A stretch of DNA of 47,602 nt from a virus: positions 1-47,602 of IMG/VR virus record IMGVR_UViG_3300048999_000038. The stretch is one strand, 5' to 3'. The translations under genes were made by a program, and so were the position numbers. The notes below the pieces were generated by a model that was given only the letters and a program-made list of their open reading frames with translations, was not told the origin of the DNA and searched no databases. Below are positions 26,960-36,153 of the stretch, one piece after another. Numbering within the stretch: the first letter of the stretch is position 1; every line of letters begins with the position of its first letter.

Positions 26960-27381
26960 CGCGGCCCTGCTGTCGTGTCGCCGGCTTCCTCCAGTGGATC
27001 CCCGTCAATCAGGAGCAGGGAGCGAATGACCAGGTACAGGTACGCCGACCACGACACCACGTTGACGATCGTGGTGGCGTCGTCGGTGATGTACCGGATG
27101 ACGAAAGCCACCAGCCACACCGCGACCACTGTGAACGCGGCGGTATGGGCGACGACGGCGAGCTTGCGGCACGTCGGCCACACGATGTATCCGCACATCA
27201 GGACCGCGATCACCAGGTGCACCGACCCCCACCACTGCTGGTCGGCGAGGTTCAGCAGGAGGCCGTACGACGGGGTGCGGGCCCATCGTTCCGGTTGCAG
27301 CCACAGGCCGGAGCCGAGCGCGGTGAAGACGAGCGTCACAATGCCACCACGCGTGCGCCGTTCCCCGTTCAGAAAGCTCAT
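26956..27381 (-). CDS. membrane protein with four helices (141 aa)
   Basis: It has GGAGGG before ATG 27381. Hydrophobic stretches around residues 14-30, 48-68 (SVHLVIAVLMCGYIVWPT), 74-96 (VVAHTAAFTVVAVWLVAFVI) and 104-124 (IVNVVSWSAYLYLVIRSLLL) suggest four helices. It opens the lysis and membrane cassette, and its stop overlaps the next start. The role is probably in lysis timing, by position only. Confidence 0.72.
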   Translation of the reverse strand: MSFLNGERRTRGGIVTLVFTALGSGLWLQPERWARTPSYGLLLNLADQQWWGSVHLVIAVLMCGYIVWPTCRKLAVVAHTAAFTVVAVWLVAFVIRYITDDATTIVNVVSWSAYLYLVIRSLLLIDGDPLEEAGDTTAGPR

Positions 27382-27426
27382 CTGGTCCCTCCAGGTCTAG
27401 TCAAGCCTAGCGGCTGCCACCGACCG

Positions 27427-27792
27427 TTACGGGCTGGGCGGAGTGAGGTCGGCCAGGTCCCCCATGAACAGGCGGAACAGGGCGTTGATCTGGTCAGCCA
27501 TCCGGTTCGTCTGGTCGAGCTGATTCGCAGCCCAGTTGTCCGGGTCGCCGGTGTACGTCTGGTTCGCGGTGATCCCCAGGATGCCGAGCACGAACAGTCC
27601 GGCCTGGGTGTCGTCCGTCGAGCCCATTCTGAGCAGACAGTCCACCTTCTGCGAGTCGGTCAGGTCGTCGGCGAACTCCACCGATAGCTGGCCGTCCAGC
27701 CAGTTCATGGAGTTGATGGCGGACGTGGTGATGTCCAGGAACAGATCCTCGGTCACAGGGCGTTTGGGTGCGATCGTCAGAGTGGTGGTCAT
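27427..27792 (-). CDS. small minor tail-cluster protein (121 aa)
   Basis: The ATG at 27792 overlaps the tail hub stop (ATGA). It is acidic and mostly helical (FLDITTSAINSMNWLDGQLS, NQLDQTNRMADQINALFRLF). It is the last gene of the virion operon. No family is recognised; tail-tip assembly is inferred from position. Confidence 0.7.
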   Translation of the reverse strand: MTTTLTIAPKRPVTEDLFLDITTSAINSMNWLDGQLSVEFADDLTDSQKVDCLLRMGSTDDTQAGLFVLGILGITANQTYTGDPDNWAANQLDQTNRMADQINALFRLFMGDLADLTPPSP

Positions 27793-29450
27793 CGTCTACG
27801 GCTCCGTTTCTTCGCGATCGCGGCGAGAGCGCGCGATTCAGTTGGGGTGAACATGTCCAGCTCCAACGTAGCGACGCCCTCGGGGGACACCTCCACGGAG
27901 ACGATCCGGAACGTGGTCAGGCCATCGCGGGACCCCGCGCCGGTGAGAGCGGAAGCCTCGATGCCGTGAACCGTGATCATCGCGCCGGGCCGGATCTGCC
28001 ACGGCATGAGCAGCTTCCCGGCCACGACGTCGCGGATCGGGCGGGCGATCGTGAGCGTCCCTCCGGACGTCGGCAGCGCGTGATCGTTGAGGAAGTTGAA
28101 GCTCACGATCGCCGCGTTCACGGCCGAACCGGACTCGTCTCCCAGGTCGATGTAGGCGGTACGGATCAGGCCCTGATCGTCCAGCATCGGGACGGCCTTC
28201 GACCCCGAGTAGGTGCGGATGATTCCTCGCGGATCCCGGTACCGGACCTTGGTCCTGTTGTAGACCTCGAACGTCGGGGCAGGTGAGTCGAAGCCGTCAG
28301 CGACCGAGGCGTGGTACCTCGGGGTTGTCGGCCAGTTCGACCACTCGAACCGGTACCTTCCGTTCGTCACGGTCGCGGTGGTCGAACCACCGGACTCCCA
28401 CGCCGCCCAGTACGACCCAGGCTCCAGTGCCATCAGGTCATCCAGCACCTGGTTAGCCGTCGCTGGATCCTCGTAGGTGAGCTGGTCGATGTCGGCCGTG
28501 TCGAGGGCGGTCAAGGCCGCGTTCGGCCCGTCGTACTGCGGCAGCAGGCGCGCCAGCAGATCTTCGATGACCCAGGTGGCGCGAACGAAGATCGATGACA
28601 GGAGGCCAGCCGAACCGGACAGTAGGGCACCTGACTTGTTCATGCGGCGGCCGACGACGCGGAGGTTCGCGAATGAGTTCCAGTGGACGTCGTCGGCGAC
28701 CGTGACTGCGCCGGCCGACGTGTTGTTGAGGCGGATGGCAGCGAAGTCCCTGCCCGCTGGGATGTCCGTCACTACCCAGCCGGTGAAGGTGCCGCCGCCG
28801 GTGTTCACCACCGAGGAGAACGGGGTCTCCAGGTAGGTGGGGCTGACCCCGGTGCCCATCTGGCAGAAGAACGACGACACCGAGGAGAACCCTGAGTCCC
28901 AGGAGAACCCGACGGCGCCGATCTGCATACCCGAGCCCACCAGCAAGTCGTAGAGGGCCGCGACCCGGTTCGTGTTGCTGATGGGCAGACCGGAGGGGAA
29001 CTGGCACAGCACTACGTCGAAAACCGTCGTGTGCGGGTGGTTCGTGACGGACACGTTCGCACCGGCGGGCATGAGCGCCGCTTCGTAGTTGCTGCGGTGC
29101 CACGGCTCCAGCCGGGTGTCGATGTAGACGAGCGTCGCGGTCTGGTCGAGGGCATGCGCCGACGGGCCGATCGCGGTCAGCGCCCACACCTGCCCCTGGT
29201 CCCCAGCGCTGCGCCCGGACAGTTGCAGCCGCCCTTCCCACAGGGTCTCCCCGTTGCGCCCGTCGTAGATGTAGACCCTCGTGAAGGCGGCCAGCATCGG
29301 ATCGTTCACGTTGATCGGCCTGTTCAGGGAGAACGTGGCCGACGCGAAGCCGCCGGGGATCGAGGTCCGCCACGACGGGGCCGTGGCCAGCCGGTTCGTG
29401 ATGTGCACGTCGACATTGGAGTTCGACAGGCGCACCGTGACGGGGATCAT
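27789..29450 (-). CDS. tail hub / tail-associated protein (Tal-like, 553 aa)
   Basis: The start ATG at 29450 overlaps the distal tail protein stop (ATGA); an upstream GTG would overlap too far. The N-terminal 110 residues (RTSIPGGFASATFSLNRPIN, RVYIYDGRNGETLWEGRLQL) and C-terminal region (QIRPGAMITVHGIEASALTG) match the gp27/Tal-like hub fold that closes the siphophage tail tube. The middle carries a carbohydrate-binding-like beta domain (residues about 215-300, TGGGTFTGWVVTDIPAGRDF). No peptidase or lysozyme motif is seen. It may carry the receptor-binding function, since no separate tail-fibre gene follows. Confidence 0.82.
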   Translation of the reverse strand: MIPVTVRLSNSNVDVHITNRLATAPSWRTSIPGGFASATFSLNRPINVNDPMLAAFTRVYIYDGRNGETLWEGRLQLSGRSAGDQGQVWALTAIGPSAHALDQTATLVYIDTRLEPWHRSNYEAALMPAGANVSVTNHPHTTVFDVVLCQFPSGLPISNTNRVAALYDLLVGSGMQIGAVGFSWDSGFSSVSSFFCQMGTGVSPTYLETPFSSVVNTGGGTFTGWVVTDIPAGRDFAAIRLNNTSAGAVTVADDVHWNSFANLRVVGRRMNKSGALLSGSAGLLSSIFVRATWVIEDLLARLLPQYDGPNAALTALDTADIDQLTYEDPATANQVLDDLMALEPGSYWAAWESGGSTTATVTNGRYRFEWSNWPTTPRYHASVADGFDSPAPTFEVYNRTKVRYRDPRGIIRTYSGSKAVPMLDDQGLIRTAYIDLGDESGSAVNAAIVSFNFLNDHALPTSGGTLTIARPIRDVVAGKLLMPWQIRPGAMITVHGIEASALTGAGSRDGLTTFRIVSVEVSPEGVATLELDMFTPTESRALAAIAKKRSRRR

Positions 29451-30853
29451 GTGCCCACCGGACGCACCAGCAGGTACCGGGGCCAGTACCGGCACGTCAT
29501 GGACACCTGCGAGGTGAGCAGGTTCGACGTCGGCGGAGAGGCCTGACTCTGGGTCGTCTCCACGATCACGAGCCGGCTGTTGCCCGGTGGTACGCGCGGC
29601 AGGCTCCCGGAGAACGTCGTAGTCCGGAGACCGTGGCGTCCGGGAGTTGCGCCGGTGATCACCTCCGCGACGTACACGGCGTCATTGACTCCGTCGATCA
29701 CCCCGAGGTCCGTGGTGTTCAGTACGTCGTCGAACGCAGCCCACGCCCCGAAGCATTCATCGGCGGGAACGAACACCAGGTAGTCGATATCCAGGTTGCC
29801 GGTGCCTGCGGTACGCCCCGCGTACACGAAGATCGCAGCCTGGTCGGCAATCCGGTATTCGTTGCCGTAGCCGCCTACCGTGGGCAGCCCGGATGTGGAA
29901 TCCAGGGTGCCCAGATCAACGAGTTGAGGCTGGGTTTTCGGGGTGAGGGTAACCGTTTGGTTCAGGCTGCCGCCACCGATCAGTACCGACATGGTGATGG
30001 TGTCAGTGGCGACGGTCTGGGCCACCCGAGCGAACACCCGGAACGTACCCCAGTTCTCCGCGCCCGCCGGGTCAGTGGACGCCGGGAAGTTCGCGGAGAG
30101 CCGCAGAGCCAAGCCTGGCAGGCCGGCGAACGTGGTCCGCGTCTTGCTGCCGTTCGACATGGTGCCATCGGCAACGATGCTCGTATCGAATGCCGGGCTC
30201 ATGTTCTCCGCCTGCTGGAACAGGTTCGGGTACGGCGCGGCCCCGGTCCGTACGCCGATCGCGTACCCGGCGCGTCGCAGCCCAGCCGCACCGTCGGCGT
30301 ACTCGATGAACAGGGGCGTCTCGACGTCACCCTTGATCCCGGTCAGGTTCGCAAACAGGCCGTTCGATCCGGACGCCGGATTGTTGTTGATGGTGAATGC
30401 CGTGATGTCTTCCCGCAGGCCCAGCGCGAACGGCTCCGCCATCACCGTCACCGCCACGGCCTTACGGCCAGGGTCGTAACGGACCGAGTCCGGAGAGGCC
30501 CTGAAGGTCCGGAAGAACACGGTATTGGTGGCGCCGTTCGGGGTGTACTGGAGGATGTTGTTAGGCCGGTCCAGCTCCCGCTGCAACGCCTGGATCTGTG
30601 CCGCCACGTTGTCCGGTGTGCCGCCGTTCGCTGCCGGGTACAGGTCGAGCGCCAAGTTGATCTCACGGTTGCCGTACGCCGTCGCCCCCACATAATCGCC
30701 GTCGCGTATCAGCGTCGACGACAGTTGCCGACGCATCGGCGGGATACCGAAGTCCGTGCCCTGACCCATCGACCAGGTGGCACCGTCGTTCAGGTTCAGC
30801 CGGACCCCCGGCGAGGACGCGATCGAGTCGACGAACCGCAGTAGGTTCACCAT
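29447..30853 (-). CDS. distal tail protein (Dit-like, 468 aa)
   Basis: The N-terminal 150 residues show the Dit pattern: SPGVRLNLNDGATWSMGQGT, LSSTLIRDGDYVGATAYGNR, EINLALDLYP, then QIQALQRELDRPNNILQYTP and VTVMAEPFAL. Residues 200-400 form an inserted beta-sandwich (galectin or CBM-like), as in evolved Dit proteins that bind cell-surface sugar. It forms the ring linking tail tube and tip. It directly follows the tape measure gene. Confidence 0.85.
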   Translation of the reverse strand: MVNLLRFVDSIASSPGVRLNLNDGATWSMGQGTDFGIPPMRRQLSSTLIRDGDYVGATAYGNREINLALDLYPAANGGTPDNVAAQIQALQRELDRPNNILQYTPNGATNTVFFRTFRASPDSVRYDPGRKAVAVTVMAEPFALGLREDITAFTINNNPASGSNGLFANLTGIKGDVETPLFIEYADGAAGLRRAGYAIGVRTGAAPYPNLFQQAENMSPAFDTSIVADGTMSNGSKTRTTFAGLPGLALRLSANFPASTDPAGAENWGTFRVFARVAQTVATDTITMSVLIGGGSLNQTVTLTPKTQPQLVDLGTLDSTSGLPTVGGYGNEYRIADQAAIFVYAGRTAGTGNLDIDYLVFVPADECFGAWAAFDDVLNTTDLGVIDGVNDAVYVAEVITGATPGRHGLRTTTFSGSLPRVPPGNSRLVIVETTQSQASPPTSNLLTSQVSMTCRYWPRYLLVRPVGT

Positions 30854-30865
30854 CAGCAGGCCCGC

Positions 30866-33800
30866 CTATCCGTTGCTGTTCTGAAGAATGTACGAGCCGC
30901 CGCGCTGGACCAGCACGAATTTTCCGCTAGCGATCGAGTCAGCGAACGCCTTCGACAGCGCCCGCAAGGTCTCCTTGCCGAGTTCAACATCTCCTCCACC
31001 AGGCACCACGGTCTCAGACTTGCCGGACAGGTTCGCTCCCAGTGTCCCCGACGGCCACGTACCGCCCTGGTCGTAGACCTTCACCCCGATCTGCTCCAGC
31101 ATGTCCTTACCGAGGAACCGCTGCCCCTTCGGGTTGATCAGGTCGAACGGGCCATCACCGCGACGCCCCTCACCCACGAGGCCACCGTCACGGAACCCCT
31201 TGACGTGCGCGAGGTTCGAGAACAGGCCGTTGGTGGCGCCACGGGCCCGCGAACCATACCTCGTACCGACCCCGCCGGCTGACTCGAAGTTCTCGCCGTC
31301 GATCGTCGCCGCTGTGTGACCCGGGTTGCCCTGGAACCAGCCGACAGAGAACCTTCCTGGGCCGGGCGCGAACATGGGCCACGGCATCGATCCGGTGGCG
31401 CCGATCCGCGAGTACAGTGGCTTGCCGAGCGCGTGGTTGATGAGGGCGCCGACGAACCCCGAGCAGTCGTAGGAGTCCGGGCCGCCCATACCCCAGCCGT
31501 ACGGCTTCCCGGCCTGCGACTCGCCCCATAGCCGGGTCGACATGAGGTTGCCGCCGTACTTCGCGATCTGCTGTGCGACGGGCTTGGCGATGGCCTGGAA
31601 CGCGTCCGACACCGACCCGGCCACTGCGCGAGGGGCAGGGAAGTGGTTGGCAGCGTAGACCCCCGCCTTGCCGCCCCCGGCGCGCTTGCCGGCGTCGGGG
31701 ATGATGAGCGCGGTGCCGTCGTTGACTGAGCCCATCGCGTAGTCGCCGTACTTCGCCGACGACTTGCCCTTGATGACCCATTCGGTGGGCGAGACTCGCA
31801 GGTCGATATTGTCGGACGTCGGCGATCCGTGCCCCTGGATCTTGCCGTTGCCGCGTGCAACCGCAGGTCCGCCGGAAGCCCGGCGGCCGACGCTCGACGG
31901 GGCCGACAGGTTCACGCCGGTGGACGTGTACTTGATCGTGAAGTCCACCTGGTGATCCTTCAGGCCGTCGAGCTTCGAGTTGACCTGGTCGCGGAACGTA
32001 GCAAAGGCCTTCGCGGCGGTCTTCAGCTTGCCGCCCAGGTCAGGCACCCAGCCGAACGCCTTCGCGGCCCCGTCCAGCACCGTACCGACCATGTTCAGGA
32101 AGGTGTCGACGACGAACTTGATCGCGACGCGGGCAGGCTCCTTGATCGCATTGAAGGCGGCGGTGAAGATCCGGCCGAACGTCTGTGCCGCCTCCCAGCC
32201 CTTCTTCAGAGCGGCCCAGAAGAGACCTAGGATCGGCTTGGCGTAGTAGTTCCACCACAGGGAAAAGACGGCGATGACAACGCCAACGGCGGCCTTTACC
32301 AGGGGTGCGAAGATCTGCGCCGCCGCTTGGATTCCATGGAACGCGCCCACCAGTGCGTCATGGAACCAGCCGACGTTTTTGAACGCCCAGACGATGCCGC
32401 CGACAAGGGCAGCGATCGCCACCACTACGAGCCCGATCGGGTTGGCGAGCAGCTCGATGTTCAGGATGGCCTGGATGATCGCCCACGCCTTCAGCCCGGC
32501 CACTACCGCGAGGATTACCCCAGTGAACGGGACAATAAAGTCCTTGTTCTTCGATAGTGCCGTGGCCATCTCGCCCAGTTTCGGCGCGATCTTGTCGCCG
32601 ATGAATCCAGCGAAGTCCTTCAGGGGCGGGAGGACGTTGTCCCTGAAGTAGCCGAACACATCGGACAATACCGGCTTCAGATCCGTCGCGAGGTTCGTGA
32701 CCAGGCTGGAGATCGCCGGTACCGCCTTGTCGTTGAGGAACCCGGCGAAGTCTCTCAGGTGGGGCAAGATGTCGGACCGGAAGAAGTCGAAGGCATTTCG
32801 CGCGCCCACGGCAACCTTCTCGATGATGCCCTGGAATCCCTGCGACTTCGTTTCGCCGGACGCGAACGCGGTTATCACACCGCCGAGGCTGTCGATAGCA
32901 CCCTGCTTGATGGTGCGGAAGAAGCTGGTGATCTTCGCCTTCGGGGTGTCGCCCAGGGTCTTGTCCATCTTGTCGGCAGCACCGCCGACAGCCCCGATCG
33001 TGGCAACCGCGTTCGACGGGTCGAGCGCATACAGGGCCTTGCCCATGTCTTCGGCCTGCGTGCCGAACAACTGCACGGCAGCCTGCGACTGCTTGACCGG
33101 GTCTTTGATCTTCCGCAGTCGGTCCAGCACCTGGTCGAGGCCCTCGGCGGCAGGCTTGCCGCCCTTCGCGATCTGCTCCGCCATCTTCTGCGCATCCAGG
33201 CCGATCGCCTTGAACCCAGCTGAGGTCGTCGCCGAACCGTCGACGGCGCGGATCGAGAATTCTTTGATGCTGTCGGCAACAAGGTCCCCATCGCGGGCGC
33301 CGGCCTTCAGGCCCTGCGAGATCAGGCCCGTCGCGGTGGCCCCGTCGATGCCCAGCTTGCGGAACTGGGTGCCGTACTCGTTCAGGGTGTCGAGGAAGTC
33401 TTCTGACTTGTCAGCGCCGGACTGGAAGCCCTTCGTGATGATGTCCAGGGCCTCGGTGGCGTTCTTTGCCAAGCCGGTACGCATCAGCTGTCCGGTGGCG
33501 CGCGTGACGCCACCCAGATCCTGGTCGAACGTCGACGCCAGATCGAGCACCTTCGCGGTGACCGGCTTCAGGTCGACCGAGTTCAGGGAGACGTTCGTGT
33601 TCTGCACGACGCTCTTGATGGCGTCGTTCACGCCAGCCAGTGAGTCACCGTAGTTCGCCTTGTACAAGTCCCCGGCGGCCTTCCCAGCCTTTGCTGAGTC
33701 GGCCGTCGACAGCCCGAGCTGGGCCTGAAACTTGGCCTTGATGGCGCCTTGGTCGAGAGCTTCGCCGAACCCCGAGATCAGGCCGCCGCCGATCGCGGCG

Positions 33801-34018
33801 CCCGACGCGAGGGCCGCCGCCGTGCCTAGGTTCGTTTTGAAGAACGACGTGACCCGGCCGCCGATACCCGGCAGCGTCTTGGAGAACCCGATACCGAACC
33901 GGTTGCCGGCTTTCTTGCCTTCGGCGGTCGGGTCGATCTTCTCAAGCTTCTTCTTCAGCTCCGGCCCGGTCTTGGCCGTGTCAGGACGAACGGCCACGAA
34001 GATCTCCGCGAGCTTCAC
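30866..34018 (-). CDS. tape measure protein with NlpC/P60-like peptidase domain (1050 aa)
   Basis: GTG at 34018 with GAGAGGGG upstream. The N-terminal helical part (residues 1-400) resembles phage tape measures that ratio tail length, including a TIGR01760-like region (ATGQLMRTGLAKNATEALDI). Hydrophobic helices lie near 490-600 (FTGVILAVVAGLKAWAIIQA, VVVAIAALVGGIVWAFKN). An NlpC/P60-type domain follows: PDSYDCSGFVGALINHALG with C852 and NPGHTAATIDG with H901. This would open peptidoglycan during DNA entry. Gly-rich C-terminus (SETVVPGGGDVELGKETL). At 1050 residues the tail should be about 150 nm by the usual proportionality. Confidence 0.93.
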   Translation of the reverse strand: MKLAEIFVAVRPDTAKTGPELKKKLEKIDPTAEGKKAGNRFGIGFSKTLPGIGGRVTSFFKTNLGTAAALASGAAIGGGLISGFGEALDQGAIKAKFQAQLGLSTADSAKAGKAAGDLYKANYGDSLAGVNDAIKSVVQNTNVSLNSVDLKPVTAKVLDLASTFDQDLGGVTRATGQLMRTGLAKNATEALDIITKGFQSGADKSEDFLDTLNEYGTQFRKLGIDGATATGLISQGLKAGARDGDLVADSIKEFSIRAVDGSATTSAGFKAIGLDAQKMAEQIAKGGKPAAEGLDQVLDRLRKIKDPVKQSQAAVQLFGTQAEDMGKALYALDPSNAVATIGAVGGAADKMDKTLGDTPKAKITSFFRTIKQGAIDSLGGVITAFASGETKSQGFQGIIEKVAVGARNAFDFFRSDILPHLRDFAGFLNDKAVPAISSLVTNLATDLKPVLSDVFGYFRDNVLPPLKDFAGFIGDKIAPKLGEMATALSKNKDFIVPFTGVILAVVAGLKAWAIIQAILNIELLANPIGLVVVAIAALVGGIVWAFKNVGWFHDALVGAFHGIQAAAQIFAPLVKAAVGVVIAVFSLWWNYYAKPILGLFWAALKKGWEAAQTFGRIFTAAFNAIKEPARVAIKFVVDTFLNMVGTVLDGAAKAFGWVPDLGGKLKTAAKAFATFRDQVNSKLDGLKDHQVDFTIKYTSTGVNLSAPSSVGRRASGGPAVARGNGKIQGHGSPTSDNIDLRVSPTEWVIKGKSSAKYGDYAMGSVNDGTALIIPDAGKRAGGGKAGVYAANHFPAPRAVAGSVSDAFQAIAKPVAQQIAKYGGNLMSTRLWGESQAGKPYGWGMGGPDSYDCSGFVGALINHALGKPLYSRIGATGSMPWPMFAPGPGRFSVGWFQGNPGHTAATIDGENFESAGGVGTRYGSRARGATNGLFSNLAHVKGFRDGGLVGEGRRGDGPFDLINPKGQRFLGKDMLEQIGVKVYDQGGTWPSGTLGANLSGKSETVVPGGGDVELGKETLRALSKAFADSIASGKFVLVQRGGSYILQNSNG

Positions 34019-34034
34019 CGAGCGCCCCTCTCAG

Positions 34035-34330
34035 TCACTTGAACCCCAGTAGCCGAAGCTTCTCCTGCTCCTCCGACAATGGCACCTCATCGCCGCTCAG
34101 ATACTCGTCGAACTTGTCGTGCACCGCCGTCCACGGCTCCACTTCGCCTCCTGAGATGGCAGCGCACACGCTAGCCGTGTGCCACTGCCTCTCAAGCTGA
34201 TCCAGCATCAGGACGTAGGCGGAGTCGATGACTTCGCGGAACGTCAGCCCATCGCGCCATTCAGGCGCGCGTCGTCGTAGATCACCGCCAGGTCGGGACG
34301 CCCGTTCTTCTCCAGTTCGGTGATGACCGG
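34035..34330 (-). CDS. tail assembly chaperone 2, read by -1 frameshift
   Basis: The frame offset by -1 from the upstream chaperone is open across its end and continues to TGA at 34037-34035. It reads APEWRDGLTFREVIDSAYVL, then DEYLSGDEVPLSEEQEKLRL, a usual second chaperone (gpT-like) sequence. There is no separate start, so it should be made as a fusion after ribosomal slippage. The part past the chaperone 1 stop is 71 residues. I found no clear X-XXY-YYZ slippery heptamer, so the shift point is open. The right limit given is approximate. Confidence 0.78.
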
Positions 34331-34738
34331 CGCATACCTGGCGTCCGTGGAACTCCCGCTGATTACGGACAGCCCATTGGACGAGTCGGGTTGTCCGCTC
34401 GTAGGGTCCCCAGACACCTGCGCAACGATGCGCATGGAGATATTCGCGAGATCCTTGATCTGACGGCGGTGCGTCTTCGCGAGATCCCAGAAGACGTCGA
34501 AGTCATCCGGGTGGATCATCTCCCGAATGAACTCCTTCACCGCCACAGCGCCCCGGGAGTCGCTCTCGTCGTACTGGCCGGCCTCCTCGATAAAGTCCAG
34601 GTAGACCATCTCGGACGCGCCCGGGTTGACGCGGACCGTCACGCCGTACCACGGGAAGGTGTGCACCACCGGGGCATCGGTGGCGCCAGTGTCCCCACCC
34701 AGGTCGCCCAGGTCGATCTCGATAACCTTGCTCGTCAC
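34244..34738 (-). CDS. tail assembly chaperone 1 (164 aa)
   Basis: GTG at 34738 lies 2 bases after the major tail protein stop, with a GGGGG stretch upstream. The acidic N-terminus (SKVIEIDLGDLGGDTGATDA) and the helical core (VAVKEFIREMIHPDDFDVFW) are typical of gpG-like chaperones that bind the tape measure before tube assembly. The frame ends at 34244, while the -1 frame continues. A shift near its end gives the longer gpGT product. Confidence 0.85.
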   Translation of the reverse strand: MTSKVIEIDLGDLGGDTGATDAPVVHTFPWYGVTVRVNPGASEMVYLDFIEEAGQYDESDSRGAVAVKEFIREMIHPDDFDVFWDLAKTHRRQIKDLANISMRIVAQVSGDPTSGQPDSSNGLSVISGSSTDARYAPVITELEKNGRPDLAVIYDDARLNGAMG

Positions 34739-34740
34739 GG

Positions 34741-35331
34741 TCAGACCCCCAGACGTGCAGTACCGGCGGAGTAGATGGCCCACGACTTGGCGCCGGACGG
34801 GCGCTCGAAGTTGAATTCACAGGGGATGACTCCGACGTCGGCGCCCTTCTTGAACGACGCCTCGATCTGGGCCGCGTTGAAGCACTGGCGGCCGACGATC
34901 CGCATGGTGTTGTCGAGCGACTCCCAGCCGATCATGCAGCGCACCATCGCGGACGGGTCCGGCGGCTCGATCTTCGACGTCAGCGTGGGCCCGGTACCGG
35001 ACACGGTGGTTGGCGCCCCGCCGTTGAGCGCCCGCTTGATGGAGAGCAAGGTGAAGTCCATCAGGGCGAACCCGATGTTGCCGGTCTGCTCGCCGTTGGC
35101 GTAGGCCAGCGGCGTCAGGAACTCGGCGGCGTAGATGGGCTCGACGGGCGAGTTCCAGACGAACTTGGACCCGTCCTGCGTGGCGCCCATCGGGATCCAC
35201 GCGACCGGCCACGCGTCGGTGAACACCGACGCGGCGGTGGTGTGCGTCGGTTCGGCGGTGGCAGCCGGGGCCCAGAACAGATAGCCCGGGTCACGGATCA
35301 AAAGCGGTGATGCAACGGCAGCAGGTGCCAT
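34741..35331 (-). CDS. major tail tube protein (196 aa)
   Basis: Location just upstream of the chaperone pair and tape measure and a beta-rich sequence (YLFWAPAATAEPTHTTAASV, NSPVEPIYAAEFLTPLAYAN) match phage major tail proteins, about 200 residues. Hexameric rings of it form the tail tube. The end (CEFNFERPSGAKSWAIYSAG) suits the inter-ring loop. A start ATG with GAGGG upstream. Confidence 0.88.
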   Translation of the reverse strand: MAPAAVASPLLIRDPGYLFWAPAATAEPTHTTAASVFTDAWPVAWIPMGATQDGSKFVWNSPVEPIYAAEFLTPLAYANGEQTGNIGFALMDFTLLSIKRALNGGAPTTVSGTGPTLTSKIEPPDPSAMVRCMIGWESLDNTMRIVGRQCFNAAQIEASFKKGADVGVIPCEFNFERPSGAKSWAIYSAGTARLGV

Positions 35332-35350
35332 GATGCGGCCCTCCTAAGGG

Positions 35351-35656
35351 CTAGCTGTTGTTGTACCGGTCGGCGACCGGACGCATGAAGGGATGGGGCT
35401 GAATATCGATCGTCCCCACCTCCTCGAAGTACATGTAGAAGTGATCCTTGCCCCACGAGACACGGTAGAACTCGCCCGACTCGTCCAGCTCGAAGTCGAT
35501 GCTCTCGGCACCTTCTCCAGTATGGTCCGGGGCAAGCGCACGCATCTCCGCCACGATGTCTTCCAGTAGTCCGGACGATTCCAGCATGTCCACAAGTTCG
35601 GCGCTGGACTCGAACCGGCCGATCCCGGCATAGTCGACGGTGACGTGGGCAGGCAT
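35351..35656 (-). CDS. HK97 gp10-like tail completion protein (101 aa)
   Basis: The start at 35656 gives MPAHVTVDYAGIGRF. The helix (LVDMLESSGLLEDIVAEMRA) plus the strand pair ending YMYFEEVGTIDIQPHPFMRP matches gp10/minor-capsid-like proteins (pattern Y-x-x-F-x-E-x-G-T-x-x-x-x-x-x-P-F-x-R-P). It acts at the head-tail connector or tail end. The location between the terminator-like and major tail genes fits. Confidence 0.82.
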   Translation of the reverse strand: MPAHVTVDYAGIGRFESSAELVDMLESSGLLEDIVAEMRALAPDHTGEGAESIDFELDESGEFYRVSWGKDHFYMYFEEVGTIDIQPHPFMRPVADRYNNS

Positions 35657-35661
35657 GAGGA

Positions 35662-36141
35662 TCAGGTGCCCGGCTCGGTCGTCTTCTTCGGGGCAGCCTG
35701 CTTCTTCGCACCCTTCTTCTCCGGCGGGCCGTACTTCGCGGCCAGCTCGTTGCGACCCAGGCCACCGTTCGCGACCGTCGCCAACTCCGGGTCGTCGTCG
35801 TCGGCGCCCATGTCCTTCGCGAACGCGACCCACACGCTCCGCCCGGCCTGCGGACTCGGATAGACGCGCTCCTCCGGGGACAGTGAACGGTTGGAGGAGG
35901 CGGACTCCCGCTCCGTGTACTCCTCCACGGTGATGACCGGGACATTGCCCGACTCGTCCTCTTCCAGGAGCTGCGGGTACTCCTCGGTGTGCGAGATCGG
36001 CACCGGGAACCCCTTGCCGAACGCAAGGACCCCGTTGATCGTGATCTCCTGGGCCGCAACGTACTTGCTGTATTCCGCGATCTGCGCCTGCCGACGGCCC
36101 TCAGCGGTACTCGCCTCGGGTGTCGTCTGAATGTCCACCAT
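35662..36141 (-). CDS. hypothetical neck-region protein (159 aa)
   Basis: Acidic, low-complexity protein with a C-terminal helix-extended-loop-like unit: GLGRNELAAKYGPPEKKG, recalling short HeH/LEM-like motifs as at the end of the 138-residue gene. The N-terminus (AQIAEYSKYVAAQEITINGV, GFPVPISHTEEYPQLLEEDE) looks like a small structural or assembly protein. Its function is unknown. It has SD GGGGAA before the ATG. Confidence 0.72.
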   Translation of the reverse strand: MVDIQTTPEASTAEGRRQAQIAEYSKYVAAQEITINGVLAFGKGFPVPISHTEEYPQLLEEDESGNVPVITVEEYTERESASSNRSLSPEERVYPSPQAGRSVWVAFAKDMGADDDDPELATVANGGLGRNELAAKYGPPEKKGAKKQAAPKKTTEPGT

Positions 36142-36153
36142 GTCAGTTCCCCT

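Noticed and set aside
29633-30844. 403-residue plus-strand open frame
   Set aside because: It is antisense to the distal tail protein gene, with shadow-like composition (Arg, Gly, Val) and no recognisable domain.
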